This document shows positions 51,457 to 61,254 of a stretch of DNA of 64,000 nt, piece by piece. The translations under genes were made by a program, and so were the position numbers. Source of the DNA: Streptomyces anulatus (GTDB lineage: Bacteria; Actinomycetota; Actinomycetes; Streptomycetales; Streptomycetaceae); assembly GCF_014650675.1 (NCBI RefSeq), contig NZ_BMVK01000003.1:372001-436000 (forward strand). Reading direction: 5' to 3'. The notes beneath the pieces were generated by a model that was given only the letters and a program-made list of their open reading frames with translations, made no database searches and was not told the DNA's origin. Each line of letters starts with the position of its first letter. Positions within the stretch are counted from its first letter, which is position 1.

Positions 51457-52539
51457 TCAGCTCTCGGTGTCGCCGTTGATGAACTTCTCGACGTTCTCGC
51501 GGGCCTCGTCGTCGAAGTACTGCACCGGCGGGCTCTTCATGAAGTAGCTCGAGGCCGACAGGATCGGGCCGCCGATGCCGCGGTCCTTGGCGATCTTCGC
51601 CGCACGGACGGCGTCGATGATGACACCGGCCGAGTTCGGGGAGTCCCACACCTCGAGCTTGTACTCGAGGTTCAGCGGAACGTCGCCGAACGCGCGGCCC
51701 TCGAGGCGCACGTACGCCCACTTGCGGTCGTCCAGCCAGGCCACGTAGTCCGAGGGGCCGATGTGGACGTTGTCCGCACCGAGCTCACGGTCACGGATCT
51801 GCGAGGTGACGGCCTGCGTCTTCGAGATCTTCTTGGACTCCAGGCGCTCACGCTCGAGCATGTTCTTGAAGTCCATGTTGCCGCCGACGTTCAGCTGCAT
51901 CGTGCGGTCCAGGATGACACCGCGGTCCTCGAAGAGCTTCGCCATCACGCGGTGCGTGATGGTGGCGCCCACCTGGGACTTGATGTCGTCTCCGACGATC
52001 GGGACACCGGCCTCGGTGAACTTGTCCGCCCACTCCTTGGTGCCGGCGATGAACACCGGGAGAGCGTTGACGAACGCGACCTTGGCGTCGATGGCGCACT
52101 GCGCGTAGAACTTCGCAGCGACCTCGGAACCGACGGGCAGGTAGCAGACGAGAACGTCGACCTGCTTGTCCTTGAGGACCTGGACGACGTCGACCGGGGC
52201 GTCCGCGGACTCCTCGATCGTCTCGCGGTAGTACTTGCCCAGGCCGTCGTGGGTGTGGCCGCGCTGGACGGTCACGCCCGTGTTCGGCACGTCCGCGATC
52301 TTGATGGTGTTGTTCTCGCTGGCGCCGATGGCGTCCGCGAGGTCGAGGCCGACCTTCTTCGCGTCGACGTCGAAGGCGGCGACGAACTCGACGTCACTGA
52401 CGTGGTACTCGCCGAACTGGACGTGCATCAGACCGGGCACCTTGCCGGCCGGATCGGCGTCCTTGTAGTACTCGACGCCCTGCACCAGCGAGGCGGCGCA
52501 GTTGCCCACGCCTACGATGGCTACGCGAACCGAACCCAT
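51457..52539 (-). CDS. Inositol-3-phosphate synthase
   Basis: A 360-residue NAD-dependent enzyme turning glucose 6-phosphate into inositol 3-phosphate, needed for phosphatidylinositol and mycothiol. The NAD motif is VGVGNCAAS, and the family signature includes [13 protein letters not shown] followed by SKT. This is the shorter actinobacterial type. The ATG ([12 protein letters not shown]) is preceded by AGGGAG. It lies directly after the PadR gene on the same strand. Confidence 0.95.
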   Translation of the reverse strand: MGSVRVAIVGVGNCAASLVQGVEYYKDADPAGKVPGLMHVQFGEYHVSDVEFVAAFDVDAKKVGLDLADAIGASENNTIKIADVPNTGVTVQRGHTHDGLGKYYRETIEESADAPVDVVQVLKDKQVDVLVCYLPVGSEVAAKFYAQCAIDAKVAFVNALPVFIAGTKEWADKFTEAGVPIVGDDIKSQVGATITHRVMAKLFEDRGVILDRTMQLNVGGNMDFKNMLERERLESKKISKTQAVTSQIRDRELGADNVHIGPSDYVAWLDDRKWAYVRLEGRAFGDVPLNLEYKLEVWDSPNSAGVIIDAVRAAKIAKDRGIGGPILSASSYFMKSPPVQYFDDEARENVEKFINGDTES

Positions 52540-52573
52540 TCCGGTTGCTCCCTGTGTAATCGATGTTTCCGAT

Positions 52574-52600
52574 GAAGTCGCCGCGGAGTGCGGTGACTTC
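52574..52600 (-). terminator. Hairpin at the PadR stop
   Basis: GAAGTCGCCGC/GCGGTGACTTC with one mismatch and a 5-nt loop, overlapping the PadR stop and upstream of the inositol synthase start. It may attenuate read-through. Confidence 0.5.
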
Positions 52601-53306
52601 ACTTGGCGGTGTCGTCGGACGGATCCGGCGGGGTGTTGTCCCGATGCCGGGGCAGGCCGCCCGTCTCTCCAGGTGTTTCCTGCTGAGCAGAGCCCTCGGG
52701 CGAGGATCGTCGTCGATCCCGTCCCGACCGCTCGCTCTCGATGAGCTCGTTCAGCCAGCGCACTTCGCGCTCCACGGACTCCATGCCGTGTCGCTGCAGC
52801 TCAAGTGTGTAGTCGTCGAGTCGTTCACGGGTGCGGGCGAGAGAGGCACGCATCTTCTCCAGGCGCTCCTCCAGCCGGCTGCGCCGGCCTTCGAGCACCC
52901 GCATCCGCACCTCGCGCTCGGTCTGGCCGAAGAAGGCGAAGCGCGCTGCGAAGTGCTCGTCCTCCCAGGCGTCCGGACCGGTGTGCGACAGCAGCTCCTC
53001 GAAGTGCTCCTTACCTTCTGCCGTCAAGCGGTAGACGATCTTCGCCCGGCGCCCCGTCAGCGACGAGGAGGAAGCGGCCGAGCGCCCGGCGACCGGAGCG
53101 GTGTCCGCGGGGACACCGGCGGGCTCCTCGATCAACCAGCCGCTGGCGACCAGCGTCTTGAGGCAGGGATAGAGCGTTCCGTAGCTGAACGCACGGAAGA
53201 TTCCCAGCGAGGTGTTGAGGCGTTTGCGCAGCTCATAGCCGTGCATCGGCGACTCGCGGAGCAGGCCGAGAACAGCGAACTCGAGGATGCCGGAGCGTCT
53301 GCTCAC
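52599..53306 (-). CDS. PadR family transcriptional regulator
   Basis: A 235-residue regulator. The N-terminal winged helix reads [24 protein letters not shown] then [19 protein letters not shown], the PadR signature. A Ser/Ala-rich insert (about 65-85) precedes the wing ([18 protein letters not shown]). The C-terminal half is a long coiled-coil dimer helix. The GTG at 53306 has GAGGGAGG 6 nt upstream. A perfect 23-bp palindrome lies 73 nt upstream. Confidence 0.92.
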   Translation of the reverse strand: MSRRSGILEFAVLGLLRESPMHGYELRKRLNTSLGIFRAFSYGTLYPCLKTLVASGWLIEEPAGVPADTAPVAGRSAASSSSLTGRRAKIVYRLTAEGKEHFEELLSHTGPDAWEDEHFAARFAFFGQTEREVRMRVLEGRRSRLEERLEKMRASLARTRERLDDYTLELQRHGMESVEREVRWLNELIESERSGRDRRRSSPEGSAQQETPGETGGLPRHRDNTPPDPSDDTAK

Positions 53307-53706
53307 CGGTGCCTCCCTCCTCTTCCGCTGCTTCCGTCGGCACGGTCCACCGGGACCACCGGTGTACTTATGCCGTACTGATGTATCGACTCGATACATC
53401 AGCACGATAGATCGGTCTGTCCGGTTCGACAAGGGTGACCTTCGTGAACGGCGTCACATCAGCAATTCCCAGGGTTCGACTTGCGTAATTTGGGGTGAAG
53501 TTCGGCCCTAGGCGGGTTTTGACCGTGCGTAGTCTGTGCGGCATGCAGACCACCGGGAACCGCGAGGCGCTTTCGCGCGTCAGTCATCGCGGACTGCCGG
53601 ATGTACTGCGGATGAGCCTTCCGCAGTGGCTTGTCCGTAATTCGGGGGGACCGGATCTCAACTGCCGCTTCCAGGCGCTCTCGCCTGCCCGAGGAGTAGT
53701 CGTTCC
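53307..53706. other. PadR-PBP divergent promoter region
   Basis: A 400-nt gap with promoters in both directions. It contains the PadR-type operator at 53379-53401. No gene is seen. Confidence 0.65.
53379..53401. promoter_or_regulatory. Perfect PadR-type operator palindrome
   Basis: TGATGTATCGA-C-TCGATACATCA is a perfect 11-bp inverted repeat around one base and contains ATGTAT/ATACAT, like PadR operators (ATGT-N8/10-ACAT). Confidence 0.85.
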
Positions 53707-56460
53707 ATGAGCGAGCACCGTCGCAAAACGCCTCAGCCACAAGGTGGCGGGCGTGCAGCGGCCAGACGAGCCGCCCAGCAGTCGACCGGACGCCGAGCAG
53801 TCCCGTCACGCAGAGCCACTTCGGCATCACCTTCCGAATCGCCGTCCGAGTCGCCCGGCGAGGAGCGCCAGTACGGCAGCCGCGCCGAGGCCCGTCGCGC
53901 GGCCCAGAGGGGCGGTCGACGCCGGGGCGCCGACGCCGGGGGCCACGGCGCGAACGGCGGTGGCCGCCGCCGCGGTGGCGGTGGTGGGTCCGACGGCCCG
54001 GGGGGCCGGGGGCGCGACCACGGCGACCCCGGCGAGAAGCGTTTTATCGACTACCCGCGCCACGGCAGGTACGGGTTCCGCCGCTGGCTGCCCTCGTGGA
54101 AGCTGGTTTCGGGGCTCTGTCTGGGGTTCCTCGGAGTGCTGATGGGCGTCGGGGGCATCTCGTACGCCTTGGTGAGCACCCCCAAGGTCAATGAGACGGC
54201 TGAGGCGCAGAACAACGTCTACTACTGGGCCGACGGTTCGCAGATGGTGGCGACCGGTGGTGCGGTGAACCGCCAGATCCTCAAGTACGAGCAGATCCCG
54301 GTCGAGATGCGCAACGCCGTCATCTCGGCCGAGAACAAGAGCTTCGAGACGGACAAGGGCATCGACCCGAAGGGCATCGGCCGTGCGCTGTTCAACATGG
54401 CCACCGGTGGTGAGACCCAGGGCGGCTCGACCATCACGCAGCAGTACGTGAAGAACTCCATGCTCACCCAGGACCAGACGCTCAAGCGGAAGTTCCAGGA
54501 ACTCTTCATCACGCTCAAGGTCGCCGGTGAGGAGGACAAGGAAGACGTGATGGCGGGCTACCTCAACGTCTCCTACTACGGGCGTGGAGCCTCGGGGCTG
54601 CAGGCGGCAGCCCGCACGTACTACAACAAGGACGCCAGCGAACTGGACGCGAGCGAGTGCGCCTTCCTGGCCACCCTGCTCAAGGGCGCGAGCTACTACG
54701 ACCCCGCCGGCGCCCCCGACATCGACAAGAAGAACGCGACCAAGGCGAAGAACACGGAGCGGGCCAAGGAGCGTTGGGAGTGGATCCTTGACGAGCAGGT
54801 CAAGGACAAGCGGATGACGGCGGAGGAGCGCGCCAAGTTCACGAAGTTCCCCATGCCGCGACCGCCGAAGAAGGACGCCAAGCTGGGCGGCCAGACCGGC
54901 TACCTGGTGGAGCTCGCCAAGAAGTACTTCCTCGCCAACAACACGCAAGGCATCGACGCCAAGCAGCTCGAGCTGGGCGGCTACGAGATCCACACCACCT
55001 TCCAGAAGAAGAGGGTGCAGGAGCTCGAAGCAGCGGTGAACAAGGTCTACAAGGCCAAGATCCGTCCCAAGGAGCGCCCCAAGACGGACACGCACGTCGA
55101 GTTCGGCGGAGCCTCCGTGGACGCGAAGACCGGCGCGATCATCGCCACGTACGGTGGCCAGGACGCCACCACGCACTTCACGAACAACGCGGACGCCACG
55201 GGTGCCCAGGTCGGTTCGACGTGGAAGCCGTTCGTTCTGGCCGCTGCCATGCAGTACGGCGTGCGCGACCCGTCCGGCGGGCCGGAGCAGAGCAATTCCG
55301 AGCGCACCCAGGTCTCGCAGAAGAGCATCTACAACGGTGACGACGGCCTGCGGATCAGGGACTACACGGGCAAGATCTGGCTGAACGAGAACGACGAGGA
55401 GTGGCGTCAGACCAACGACGGCAACTACGACTACGGCGAGATCGACCTCCGTACGGCCATGGAGAAGTCCGCCAACTCCCCGTTCGTGCAGCTCGGCATG
55501 GACGTCGGTACGGACAAGGTCAAGGACGTCGCCGTCGCCTCCGGTCTGAAGGACGACACCTTCATGGCGGACGCGACCGTCCCCTCGTTCTCCATCGGCA
55601 CCTCGTCGCCCAGCGCCATCCGCATGGCGGGCTCCTACGCCACCTTCGCCACGAGCGGCCAGCAGAACGACACGTACTCGGTGACCGAGGTGAAGAAGGG
55701 GGGCGCGGTCGTCTTCCAGCACAAGAAGAAGCCCAAGCGCGCCCTCAGCCCCGACATCGCCGACAACGTGACCGATGTGCTGAAGAACGTCGTGGAGAAC
55801 GGAACGGGTGAGCCCGCCCGTCTGGAGGGCCGTGAGGCCGCGGGCAAGACCGGCACGACGGACGGCAACCGCTCTGCCTGGTTCGTCGGGTACACGCCGC
55901 AGATCTCGACCGCGATCAGCATGTTCCGGCTCGACGACGACGAGACGAACACGAAGCGCGAGTTCGAGAAGATGTTCGGCACTGGTGGCGAGGAGAAGAT
56001 CCACGGAAACTCGTTCCCGGCCTCCATCTGGCACGACTACATGACCGGGGCGATGAAGGGCAAGAAGGCCATCTCCTTCCCGGAACCGAAGGACCTCGGT
56101 GATGTCGTGTGGGGCGGTGGCGCGGTCAGCCCCAGCCCGACGCCCAGTCCCACGCCTTCGCCGACGCCCACCGAGGAGTCGTCGCCGACCCCGACGCCGA
56201 CCCAGACCACTCCGACTCCTCCGACGCCGACCCCGACCAAGACCTGCGGCATCTTCGACCCGAACTGCCAGGAGGCCAACGGCGGGGCGAACGCCGGAGC
56301 GGACGGCGGGGGCGACAACGGCGGAGCCGACGGTGGGGCCGACGGTGGAGCGGACGGCGGAGCCGACGGTGGAGCGACCGACGGCAGTGACAACGGCGGA
56401 GCCCAGGGAGCCAGCGGCAACCCGGGCGGGACCGGCTCCATCTGGGGCAACTCCGGGTAG
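53707..56460 (+). CDS. Class A penicillin-binding protein
   Basis: A 917-residue bifunctional peptidoglycan synthase. A long Arg/Gly-rich cytosolic head (1-125), a transmembrane helix (LVSGLCLGFLGVLMGVGGISYAL), a GT51 glycosyltransferase (Glu209 in AENKSF, then GSTITQQY) and a transpeptidase with STWK (Ser504), SAN (Ser588) and KTGT (Lys714). The C-terminal 120 residues are a Pro/Thr-rich spacer, a CGIFDPNC pair and a GGADGGADGG-type repeat. Catalytic residues are all present. Confidence 0.96.
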   Translation: MSEHRRKTPQPQGGGRAAARRAAQQSTGRRAVPSRRATSASPSESPSESPGEERQYGSRAEARRAAQRGGRRRGADAGGHGANGGGRRRGGGGGSDGPGGRGRDHGDPGEKRFIDYPRHGRYGFRRWLPSWKLVSGLCLGFLGVLMGVGGISYALVSTPKVNETAEAQNNVYYWADGSQMVATGGAVNRQILKYEQIPVEMRNAVISAENKSFETDKGIDPKGIGRALFNMATGGETQGGSTITQQYVKNSMLTQDQTLKRKFQELFITLKVAGEEDKEDVMAGYLNVSYYGRGASGLQAAARTYYNKDASELDASECAFLATLLKGASYYDPAGAPDIDKKNATKAKNTERAKERWEWILDEQVKDKRMTAEERAKFTKFPMPRPPKKDAKLGGQTGYLVELAKKYFLANNTQGIDAKQLELGGYEIHTTFQKKRVQELEAAVNKVYKAKIRPKERPKTDTHVEFGGASVDAKTGAIIATYGGQDATTHFTNNADATGAQVGSTWKPFVLAAAMQYGVRDPSGGPEQSNSERTQVSQKSIYNGDDGLRIRDYTGKIWLNENDEEWRQTNDGNYDYGEIDLRTAMEKSANSPFVQLGMDVGTDKVKDVAVASGLKDDTFMADATVPSFSIGTSSPSAIRMAGSYATFATSGQQNDTYSVTEVKKGGAVVFQHKKKPKRALSPDIADNVTDVLKNVVENGTGEPARLEGREAAGKTGTTDGNRSAWFVGYTPQISTAISMFRLDDDETNTKREFEKMFGTGGEEKIHGNSFPASIWHDYMTGAMKGKKAISFPEPKDLGDVVWGGGAVSPSPTPSPTPSPTPTEESSPTPTPTQTTPTPPTPTPTKTCGIFDPNCQEANGGANAGADGGGDNGGADGGADGGADGGADGGATDGSDNGGAQGASGNPGGTGSIWGNSG

Positions 56461-56502
56461 CCGGACCGCCGGCCGGGCCCCTCGCGGGCCTGCCCGGCAC
56501 AG

Positions 56503-56546
56503 CGGCGAGGGCCGCCGTACCCACCCGGGTACGGCGGCCCTCGCCG
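56503..56546. terminator. Long terminator after the PBP gene
   Basis: Perfect 20-bp arms, CGGCGAGGGCCGCCGTACCC (56503-56522) and GGGTACGGCGGCCCTCGCCG (56527-56546), with a 4-nt loop. Confidence 0.9.
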
Positions 56547-56642
56547 TGTTCCCGGCGGCTGTGTGCGGCATCCCGGCTCTGTGCCCGTGTCCCCCGGGCG
56601 GTCCTTGCCCCGGGCACAGCCCCGTACGGCAGGATGTGCGGC

Positions 56643-58148
56643 ATGCCAAGCCCCAGCGCAGAAGACACGAGCGTGCACCAGGAGCGGCCCGTCGTGCGGC
56701 CCACCGATCAGGATGAGGTCGCGGCGGCCGGCAGCGAGCTGTTCGGTGGCCGGGTGGGACGCTGGGCGCGGCTCGGCGACGGCCCGCTCACGCCTGTCCG
56801 CGTCGTCGCGCTGGTCATGATCGGGATGTTCGCCCTCGGCATGGTGCAGAAGATCCCCTGCTACGAATGGGCCTGGTTCCGCGGGGCCACCTCGCAGTAC
56901 ACGCACGCCTGCTACTCCGACATTCCGCACCTCTTCATGGGACGCGGCTTCGCCGACGGCCTCGTACCGTACTTCGACCGGCTGAGCGGCGATATGCAGT
57001 ACCTGGAGTACCCCGTGCTGACCGGGGTGTTCATGCAGGTGGCTGCCTGGTTGACGCTGACGCCCGACAGCGACCCCATCCAGCAGCGCGAGCAGATGTA
57101 CTGGATGGTCAACGCGGGCATGCTGATGATCTGCGCGGTGGTCATCGCCGTGTGCACCGTCCGCACGCACCGCCGCCGCCCCTGGGACGGCCTCCTGGTC
57201 GCGCTGGCCCCCGCGTTCGTCCTCACCGCGACCATCAACTGGGACCTGCTGGCCGTCGCGCTGACGGCCGCGGCGATGCTCATGTGGTCCCGGGGCCGGG
57301 TGCTCGCGTTCGGCATCCTCATCGGCCTGGCGACGGCCGCCAAGCTCTATCCTGTTCTGCTGCTCGGCCCGCTCCTGGTGCTCTGCTGGCGGGCGGGCAG
57401 GTATCGCGAGTTCGGGACGGCCCTGCTGGGCGCGGGGGCGGCCTGGCTGGTGGTGAACCTGCCGGTGATGATCTTCGCCCCCGAGGGATGGCGGAAGTTC
57501 TACACCTTCAGCCAGGAACGGCCCATCGACTTCGGCTCGTTCTGGCTGATCATCACCCAGCGCACCGGCAAGCCCATCGACGTGGAGACGGTCAACACCG
57601 CGTCGGTCGTCCTGATGGCCGTGTTCTGCGCGGGCATCGCGGGCCTGGCGCTCTCCGCGGCCCGCCGACCGCGCTTCGCCCAGCTGGCGTTCCTGGTGGT
57701 GGCCGCGTTCATCCTGACGAACAAGGTCTACTCACCGCAGTACGTGCTCTGGCTGATCCCGCTGGCCGTCCTGGCCCGGCCGCGCTGGCGCGACTTCCTC
57801 ATCTGGCAGGCCTGCGAGGTCATGTACTTCCTCGGTATCTGGTTCTACCTCGCCTACACCAGCAACGGCGACAAGCACCAAGGGCTGCCGCAGGAGGGCT
57901 ACCAGGTCGCGATCGCCCTGCACCTGCTGGGCACGCTGTACGTGTGCGCGCTGATCGTCCGGGACATCCTGCTGCCGGAGAAGGACCCGGTGCGCGGGGA
58001 CGGGTCGGACGACCCGTCGGGCGGGGTCCTCGACGGGGCTCCGGACGCGTTCGTGCTGGCGCCCGAGGGCCGTTCGTCCGAGTACCGGGCTCCGGCGGTC
58101 ACGGGGCCTCAGGTGGAGTGGGGCGCGGCGCCCACCCGGGAGGGCTGA
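56643..58148 (+). CDS. GT87-like integral membrane glycosyltransferase
   Basis: A 501-residue polytopic protein with about 10 helices. Its pattern (short loop after helix 1 with an aromatic/charged stretch KIPCYEWAWF, PYFDRLSGDMQYLEYP, and later KLYPVLLLGPL, YSPQYVLWLIPL) fits the GT87/DUF2029 family of polyprenyl-phosphate-mannose-dependent mannosyltransferases. Sugar and acceptor are inferred. Two ATGs 9 nt apart; the second follows AGG. Confidence 0.85.
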   Translation: MPSPSAEDTSVHQERPVVRPTDQDEVAAAGSELFGGRVGRWARLGDGPLTPVRVVALVMIGMFALGMVQKIPCYEWAWFRGATSQYTHACYSDIPHLFMGRGFADGLVPYFDRLSGDMQYLEYPVLTGVFMQVAAWLTLTPDSDPIQQREQMYWMVNAGMLMICAVVIAVCTVRTHRRRPWDGLLVALAPAFVLTATINWDLLAVALTAAAMLMWSRGRVLAFGILIGLATAAKLYPVLLLGPLLVLCWRAGRYREFGTALLGAGAAWLVVNLPVMIFAPEGWRKFYTFSQERPIDFGSFWLIITQRTGKPIDVETVNTASVVLMAVFCAGIAGLALSAARRPRFAQLAFLVVAAFILTNKVYSPQYVLWLIPLAVLARPRWRDFLIWQACEVMYFLGIWFYLAYTSNGDKHQGLPQEGYQVAIALHLLGTLYVCALIVRDILLPEKDPVRGDGSDDPSGGVLDGAPDAFVLAPEGRSSEYRAPAVTGPQVEWGAAPTREG

Positions 58149-58155
58149 CCCGGGG

Positions 58156-58185
58156 CCCGGCGCGGCCGTTCAGGGCCGCGCCGGG
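58156..58185. terminator. Bidirectional hairpin
   Basis: CCCGGCGCGGCC/GGCCGCGCCGGG between the convergent GT87 and racemase genes. Confidence 0.8.
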
Positions 58186-58190
58186 GCGCC

Positions 58191-59222
58191 TCAGCGGTCG
58201 ACGAGCCGGTCGTACTGCGTGGTGGTGTGGCGCAGGTGGGCGACCAGCTCGTCGCCGACCCGCGGCTCCTGGGCGTCCGAGGGCACGAACAGGATCGACA
58301 CCTGCATGTGCGGCGGCTCGGCGAACCACCGCTGCTTGCCCGCCCAGACGAACGGCGACAGATTGCGGTTGACCGTGGCCAGGCCCGCGCGGGCGACGCC
58401 CTTGGCCCGCGGCATCACTCCGTGCAGCGCCTTGGGCGCCTCCAGACCGACCCCGTGGGACGTACCGCCGGCCACGACGACCAGCCAGCCGTCCGACGCG
58501 GCCTTCTGCTGGCGGTAGCCGAACCGGTCGCCCTTGACCACGGGGGTGACGTCCAGGACGGCCCCCCGGTACTCGGTGGCCTCGTGGTCGCCGAGCCAGA
58601 GCCGGGTGCCGATGCGGGCGCGGAAGCGGGTCTGCGGGAACTGCTGCTGGAGACGGGCCAGCTCCTCGGCGCGCAGATGGCTGACGAACATGGTGTGCAG
58701 CGGGAGCCGGGCCGCGCGCAACCGGTCCATCCAGCCGATGACCTCCTCGACGGCGTCGGAACCGTCGGTACGGTCCAGCGGCAGGTGCAGGGCGAAGCCT
58801 TCGAGCCGTACGTCCTCGATCGCCGCGTGCAGCTGCCCGAGCTCCTCCTCCTTGACGCCGTGGCGCTTCATCGAGCTCATGCACTCGATGACGACACGGG
58901 CGCCCACCAGCGCGTGCACCCCGTCGACGGAGGAGACGGACCGGATGACGCGGTCCGGAAGCGGTACGGGCTCCTCACCGCGCCGGAACGGGGTCAGGAC
59001 GAGCAGGTCGCCGCTGAACCAGTCCTTGATCCGGGCCGCCTCGTAGGTCGTCCCGACGGCGAGGGTGTCGGATCCGAAGCGGATCGTCTCGTCGGCGAGG
59101 CGCTCGTGGCCGAAGCCGTAGCCGTTGCCCTTGCAGACGGGTACGAGACCGGGGAACTGGTCGATCACGGACTTCTGGTGCGCCCGCCAGCGCGCGGTGT
59201 CGACGTAGAGGGAGAGCGCCAT
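58191..59222 (-). CDS. Alanine racemase family PLP protein
   Basis: A 343-residue PLP-binding TIM-barrel protein related to alanine racemase. The cofactor Lys is in CKGNGYGFGH near residue 31, a variant of the usual KANAYGHG. The C-terminal beta domain is short and its catalytic Tyr could not be placed with certainty; GDRFGYRQQ is the best candidate. It may be a racemase used with the adjacent FemX for peptidoglycan, or a related non-racemase; the substrate is not shown. Confidence 0.8.
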   Translation of the reverse strand: MALSLYVDTARWRAHQKSVIDQFPGLVPVCKGNGYGFGHERLADETIRFGSDTLAVGTTYEAARIKDWFSGDLLVLTPFRRGEEPVPLPDRVIRSVSSVDGVHALVGARVVIECMSSMKRHGVKEEELGQLHAAIEDVRLEGFALHLPLDRTDGSDAVEEVIGWMDRLRAARLPLHTMFVSHLRAEELARLQQQFPQTRFRARIGTRLWLGDHEATEYRGAVLDVTPVVKGDRFGYRQQKAASDGWLVVVAGGTSHGVGLEAPKALHGVMPRAKGVARAGLATVNRNLSPFVWAGKQRWFAEPPHMQVSILFVPSDAQEPRVGDELVAHLRHTTTQYDRLVDR

Positions 59223-59307
59223 GGCCGGCCCGGAACCTTTCTGGTGGCTGCGGTGGATCAGGAACGAACGGTGTGTGCCCGGATGTGCGGTGGAGCGGTG
59301 GAGCGGA

Positions 59308-60426
59308 TCAGCGACGCGACATATAGATGTCGAGTGCCTTGTGGAGCAGCTTGTTGAGCGGGAAGTCCCACTCGCCGACGTACTCGACGGCCTCGCCGCC
59401 GGTGCCGACCTTGAACTGGATCAGGCCGAAGAGGTGGTCCGTCTCGTCCAGCGAGTCGCTGATCCCGCGCAGGTCGTAGACGGTCGCGCCCATCGCGTAG
59501 CTGTCGCGCAGCATGCGCCACTGCATCGCGTTCGACGGCCGGACCTCGCGCCCGATGTTGTCGGAGGCGCCGTAGGAATACCAGACGTGTCCGCCGACGA
59601 CGAGCATCGTGGCCGCGGAGAGGTTCACGCCGTTGTGCCGGGCGAAGTAGAGCCGCATCCGGTTGGGGTCCTCGGAGTTGAGGACGGTCCACATGCGCTG
59701 GAAGTACGAGAGCGGGCGAGGCCGGAAGTGGTCGCGCACGGCGGTGATCTCGTAGAGCCGCTGCCACTCGGCCAGGTCCTCGTAGCCGCCCTGGACGACC
59801 TCGACGCCGGCCTTGTCGGCCTTCTTGATGTTGCGGCGCCACAGCTGGTTGAAGCCCTTGAGGACGTCCTCGAGCGAGCGGTTGGCCAGCGGCACCTGGA
59901 AGACATAGCGGGGCTGTACGTCACCGAATCCGGCGCCGCCGTCCTCGCCCTGCTGCCAGCCCATCTTCCGCAGCCGGTCCGCGACCTCGAAGGCGCGCGG
60001 CTCGATGTGCGTGGCCTCGACGTCGCGCAGGCGCTTCACGTCCGGGTCCTGGATGCCGGACTTGATGGCCGCCGAGTCCCAGCGGCGGATGACCACCGGC
60101 GGGCCCATCTTCACGGAGAAGGCGCCCTGCTGCTTGAGGTGCGCGAGCATCGGCTGGAGCCAGTCGTCCAGGTTCGGTGCGTACCAGTTGATGACCGGGC
60201 CCTCGGGGAGGTACGCCAGGTAGCGCTTGATCTTGGGCAGCTGGCGGTACAGGACCAGGCCGGCGCCGACGATCTCGCCGTTCTTGTCGAACCAGCCCAG
60301 GTTCTCCGAGCGCCATTCGGTCTTCACATCAGCCCACGCCGGGACCTGGCAGTGACTGGCCGAGGGCAGGCTCTGGATGTACGCCAGATGCTGCTCTCGG
60401 CTGATGGTCCTCAGGGTCAGGCTCAT
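59308..60426 (-). CDS. femX: FemX-type peptidoglycan aminoacyltransferase
   Basis: A 372-residue Fem/FemABX enzyme with two GNAT-like halves. Homologous to S. coelicolor FemX, which adds the first glycine to the lipid II stem on the LL-DAP residue, using Gly-tRNA. Typical segments are PEGPVINWYAP, NIKKADKAGV and VYDLRGISDSLD. It is followed by the PLP racemase-like gene on the same strand. Confidence 0.92.
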   Translation of the reverse strand: MSLTLRTISREQHLAYIQSLPSASHCQVPAWADVKTEWRSENLGWFDKNGEIVGAGLVLYRQLPKIKRYLAYLPEGPVINWYAPNLDDWLQPMLAHLKQQGAFSVKMGPPVVIRRWDSAAIKSGIQDPDVKRLRDVEATHIEPRAFEVADRLRKMGWQQGEDGGAGFGDVQPRYVFQVPLANRSLEDVLKGFNQLWRRNIKKADKAGVEVVQGGYEDLAEWQRLYEITAVRDHFRPRPLSYFQRMWTVLNSEDPNRMRLYFARHNGVNLSAATMLVVGGHVWYSYGASDNIGREVRPSNAMQWRMLRDSYAMGATVYDLRGISDSLDETDHLFGLIQFKVGTGGEAVEYVGEWDFPLNKLLHKALDIYMSRR

Positions 60427-60570
60427 GCGGGGCGCTCCTCGGCAGGTGTGTCCCCATCGGTCAGGGGCTCCGGCTCTCGCGCCGAAGCCTACTGTGACCG
60501 AGGGGCGCCCGGCCTGGCCCCGGGGGCCCGGAACGCACGGCGGACCGGCGCGGGCGCCCGGGCACCCGCG

Positions 60571-60611
60571 CCGGCCGGTGCCCCGGCCGGTGCTCCGGCC
60601 GGTGCTCCGGT
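60571..60611. repeat. Short tandem repeat
   Basis: Three near-identical 12-mers GGCCGGTGCTCC (first with CCCC) lie between the femX and small membrane protein genes. No function is apparent. Confidence 0.5.
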
Positions 60612-60922
60612 CAGGTGATCACGCCGCCGAAGAGACCTCCGTGGGCCATGCCGAGGAAGAAGCCGACGGCGGACGCGCCGAGTCCGATGATCAGGCCGAA
60701 CCGTTCTCCTGTGGTCCTGGAGACGTACATGCCGTACCCACCGGTCAGGATGCCGACGAGCCCGGCCCACGAGCTGATCAGGTGCAGGTGGTGGAACATC
60801 GCCGTCACGAAGGCGAGCGCGCCCAGCACGAGGGTCACGGCGAGCAGGGTGTCCTGGAGCGGGTGCGGCCTGCCGTCCGACGCGAAGAGCGAGCCGGTGG
60901 CGGGTCGGATGGTCTGTGCCAT
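60611..60922 (-). CDS. Small membrane protein, unknown function
   Basis: I do not recognise the family. The 103-residue product has three hydrophobic helices (LAVTLVLGALAFVTAMF, WAGLVGILTGGYGMYV, GLIIGLGASAVGFFLGM) and a His-His pair in MFHHLHL between the first two. It lies alone between femX and rpsF. The ATG follows GGAGGTACTCC (good ribosome site). Confidence 0.75.
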   Translation of the reverse strand: MAQTIRPATGSLFASDGRPHPLQDTLLAVTLVLGALAFVTAMFHHLHLISSWAGLVGILTGGYGMYVSRTTGERFGLIIGLGASAVGFFLGMAHGGLFGGVIT

Positions 60923-61254
60923 GGAGTACCTCCTGGCCGGACGGATGGGCGGGTGGTGCCGGCGCCATTCGCACCGCGGCGGGTGTAGCGCCTCTCACAC
61001 CGCATCTGTCTCGATTGTGCCCTCTGAGCTCCTGATTTCAACCGGAAGCCGGTCTACGGGTAGTCTGTACGGTCTGCACCGGTGTCTGCCCAGGCCAGCA
61101 CGGCGAGCCTCCCCCCGAACCCCGTATCCGGGATCGTTCGGGAGCGGATTGTCAGTGCTGGGTGTTCTCCTCGGGAACACCGTTGCAATACGCATCACGA
61201 CCCTCCTGCCACGGAACGACCGTGGCCGCTGAGTCCAAAGGAGGTGGGTTCCAC
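60923..61254. other. rpsF upstream region
   Basis: About 332 nt with the ribosomal operon promoter; no gene is seen. An exact anti-SD match, AAAGGAGGTG at 61237-61246, leads rpsF. Confidence 0.6.

Noticed and set aside
53827-56649. Open frame of 940 codons antisense to the PBP gene
   Set aside because: Same codon-bias shadow; the plus strand has clear GT51 and transpeptidase motifs.
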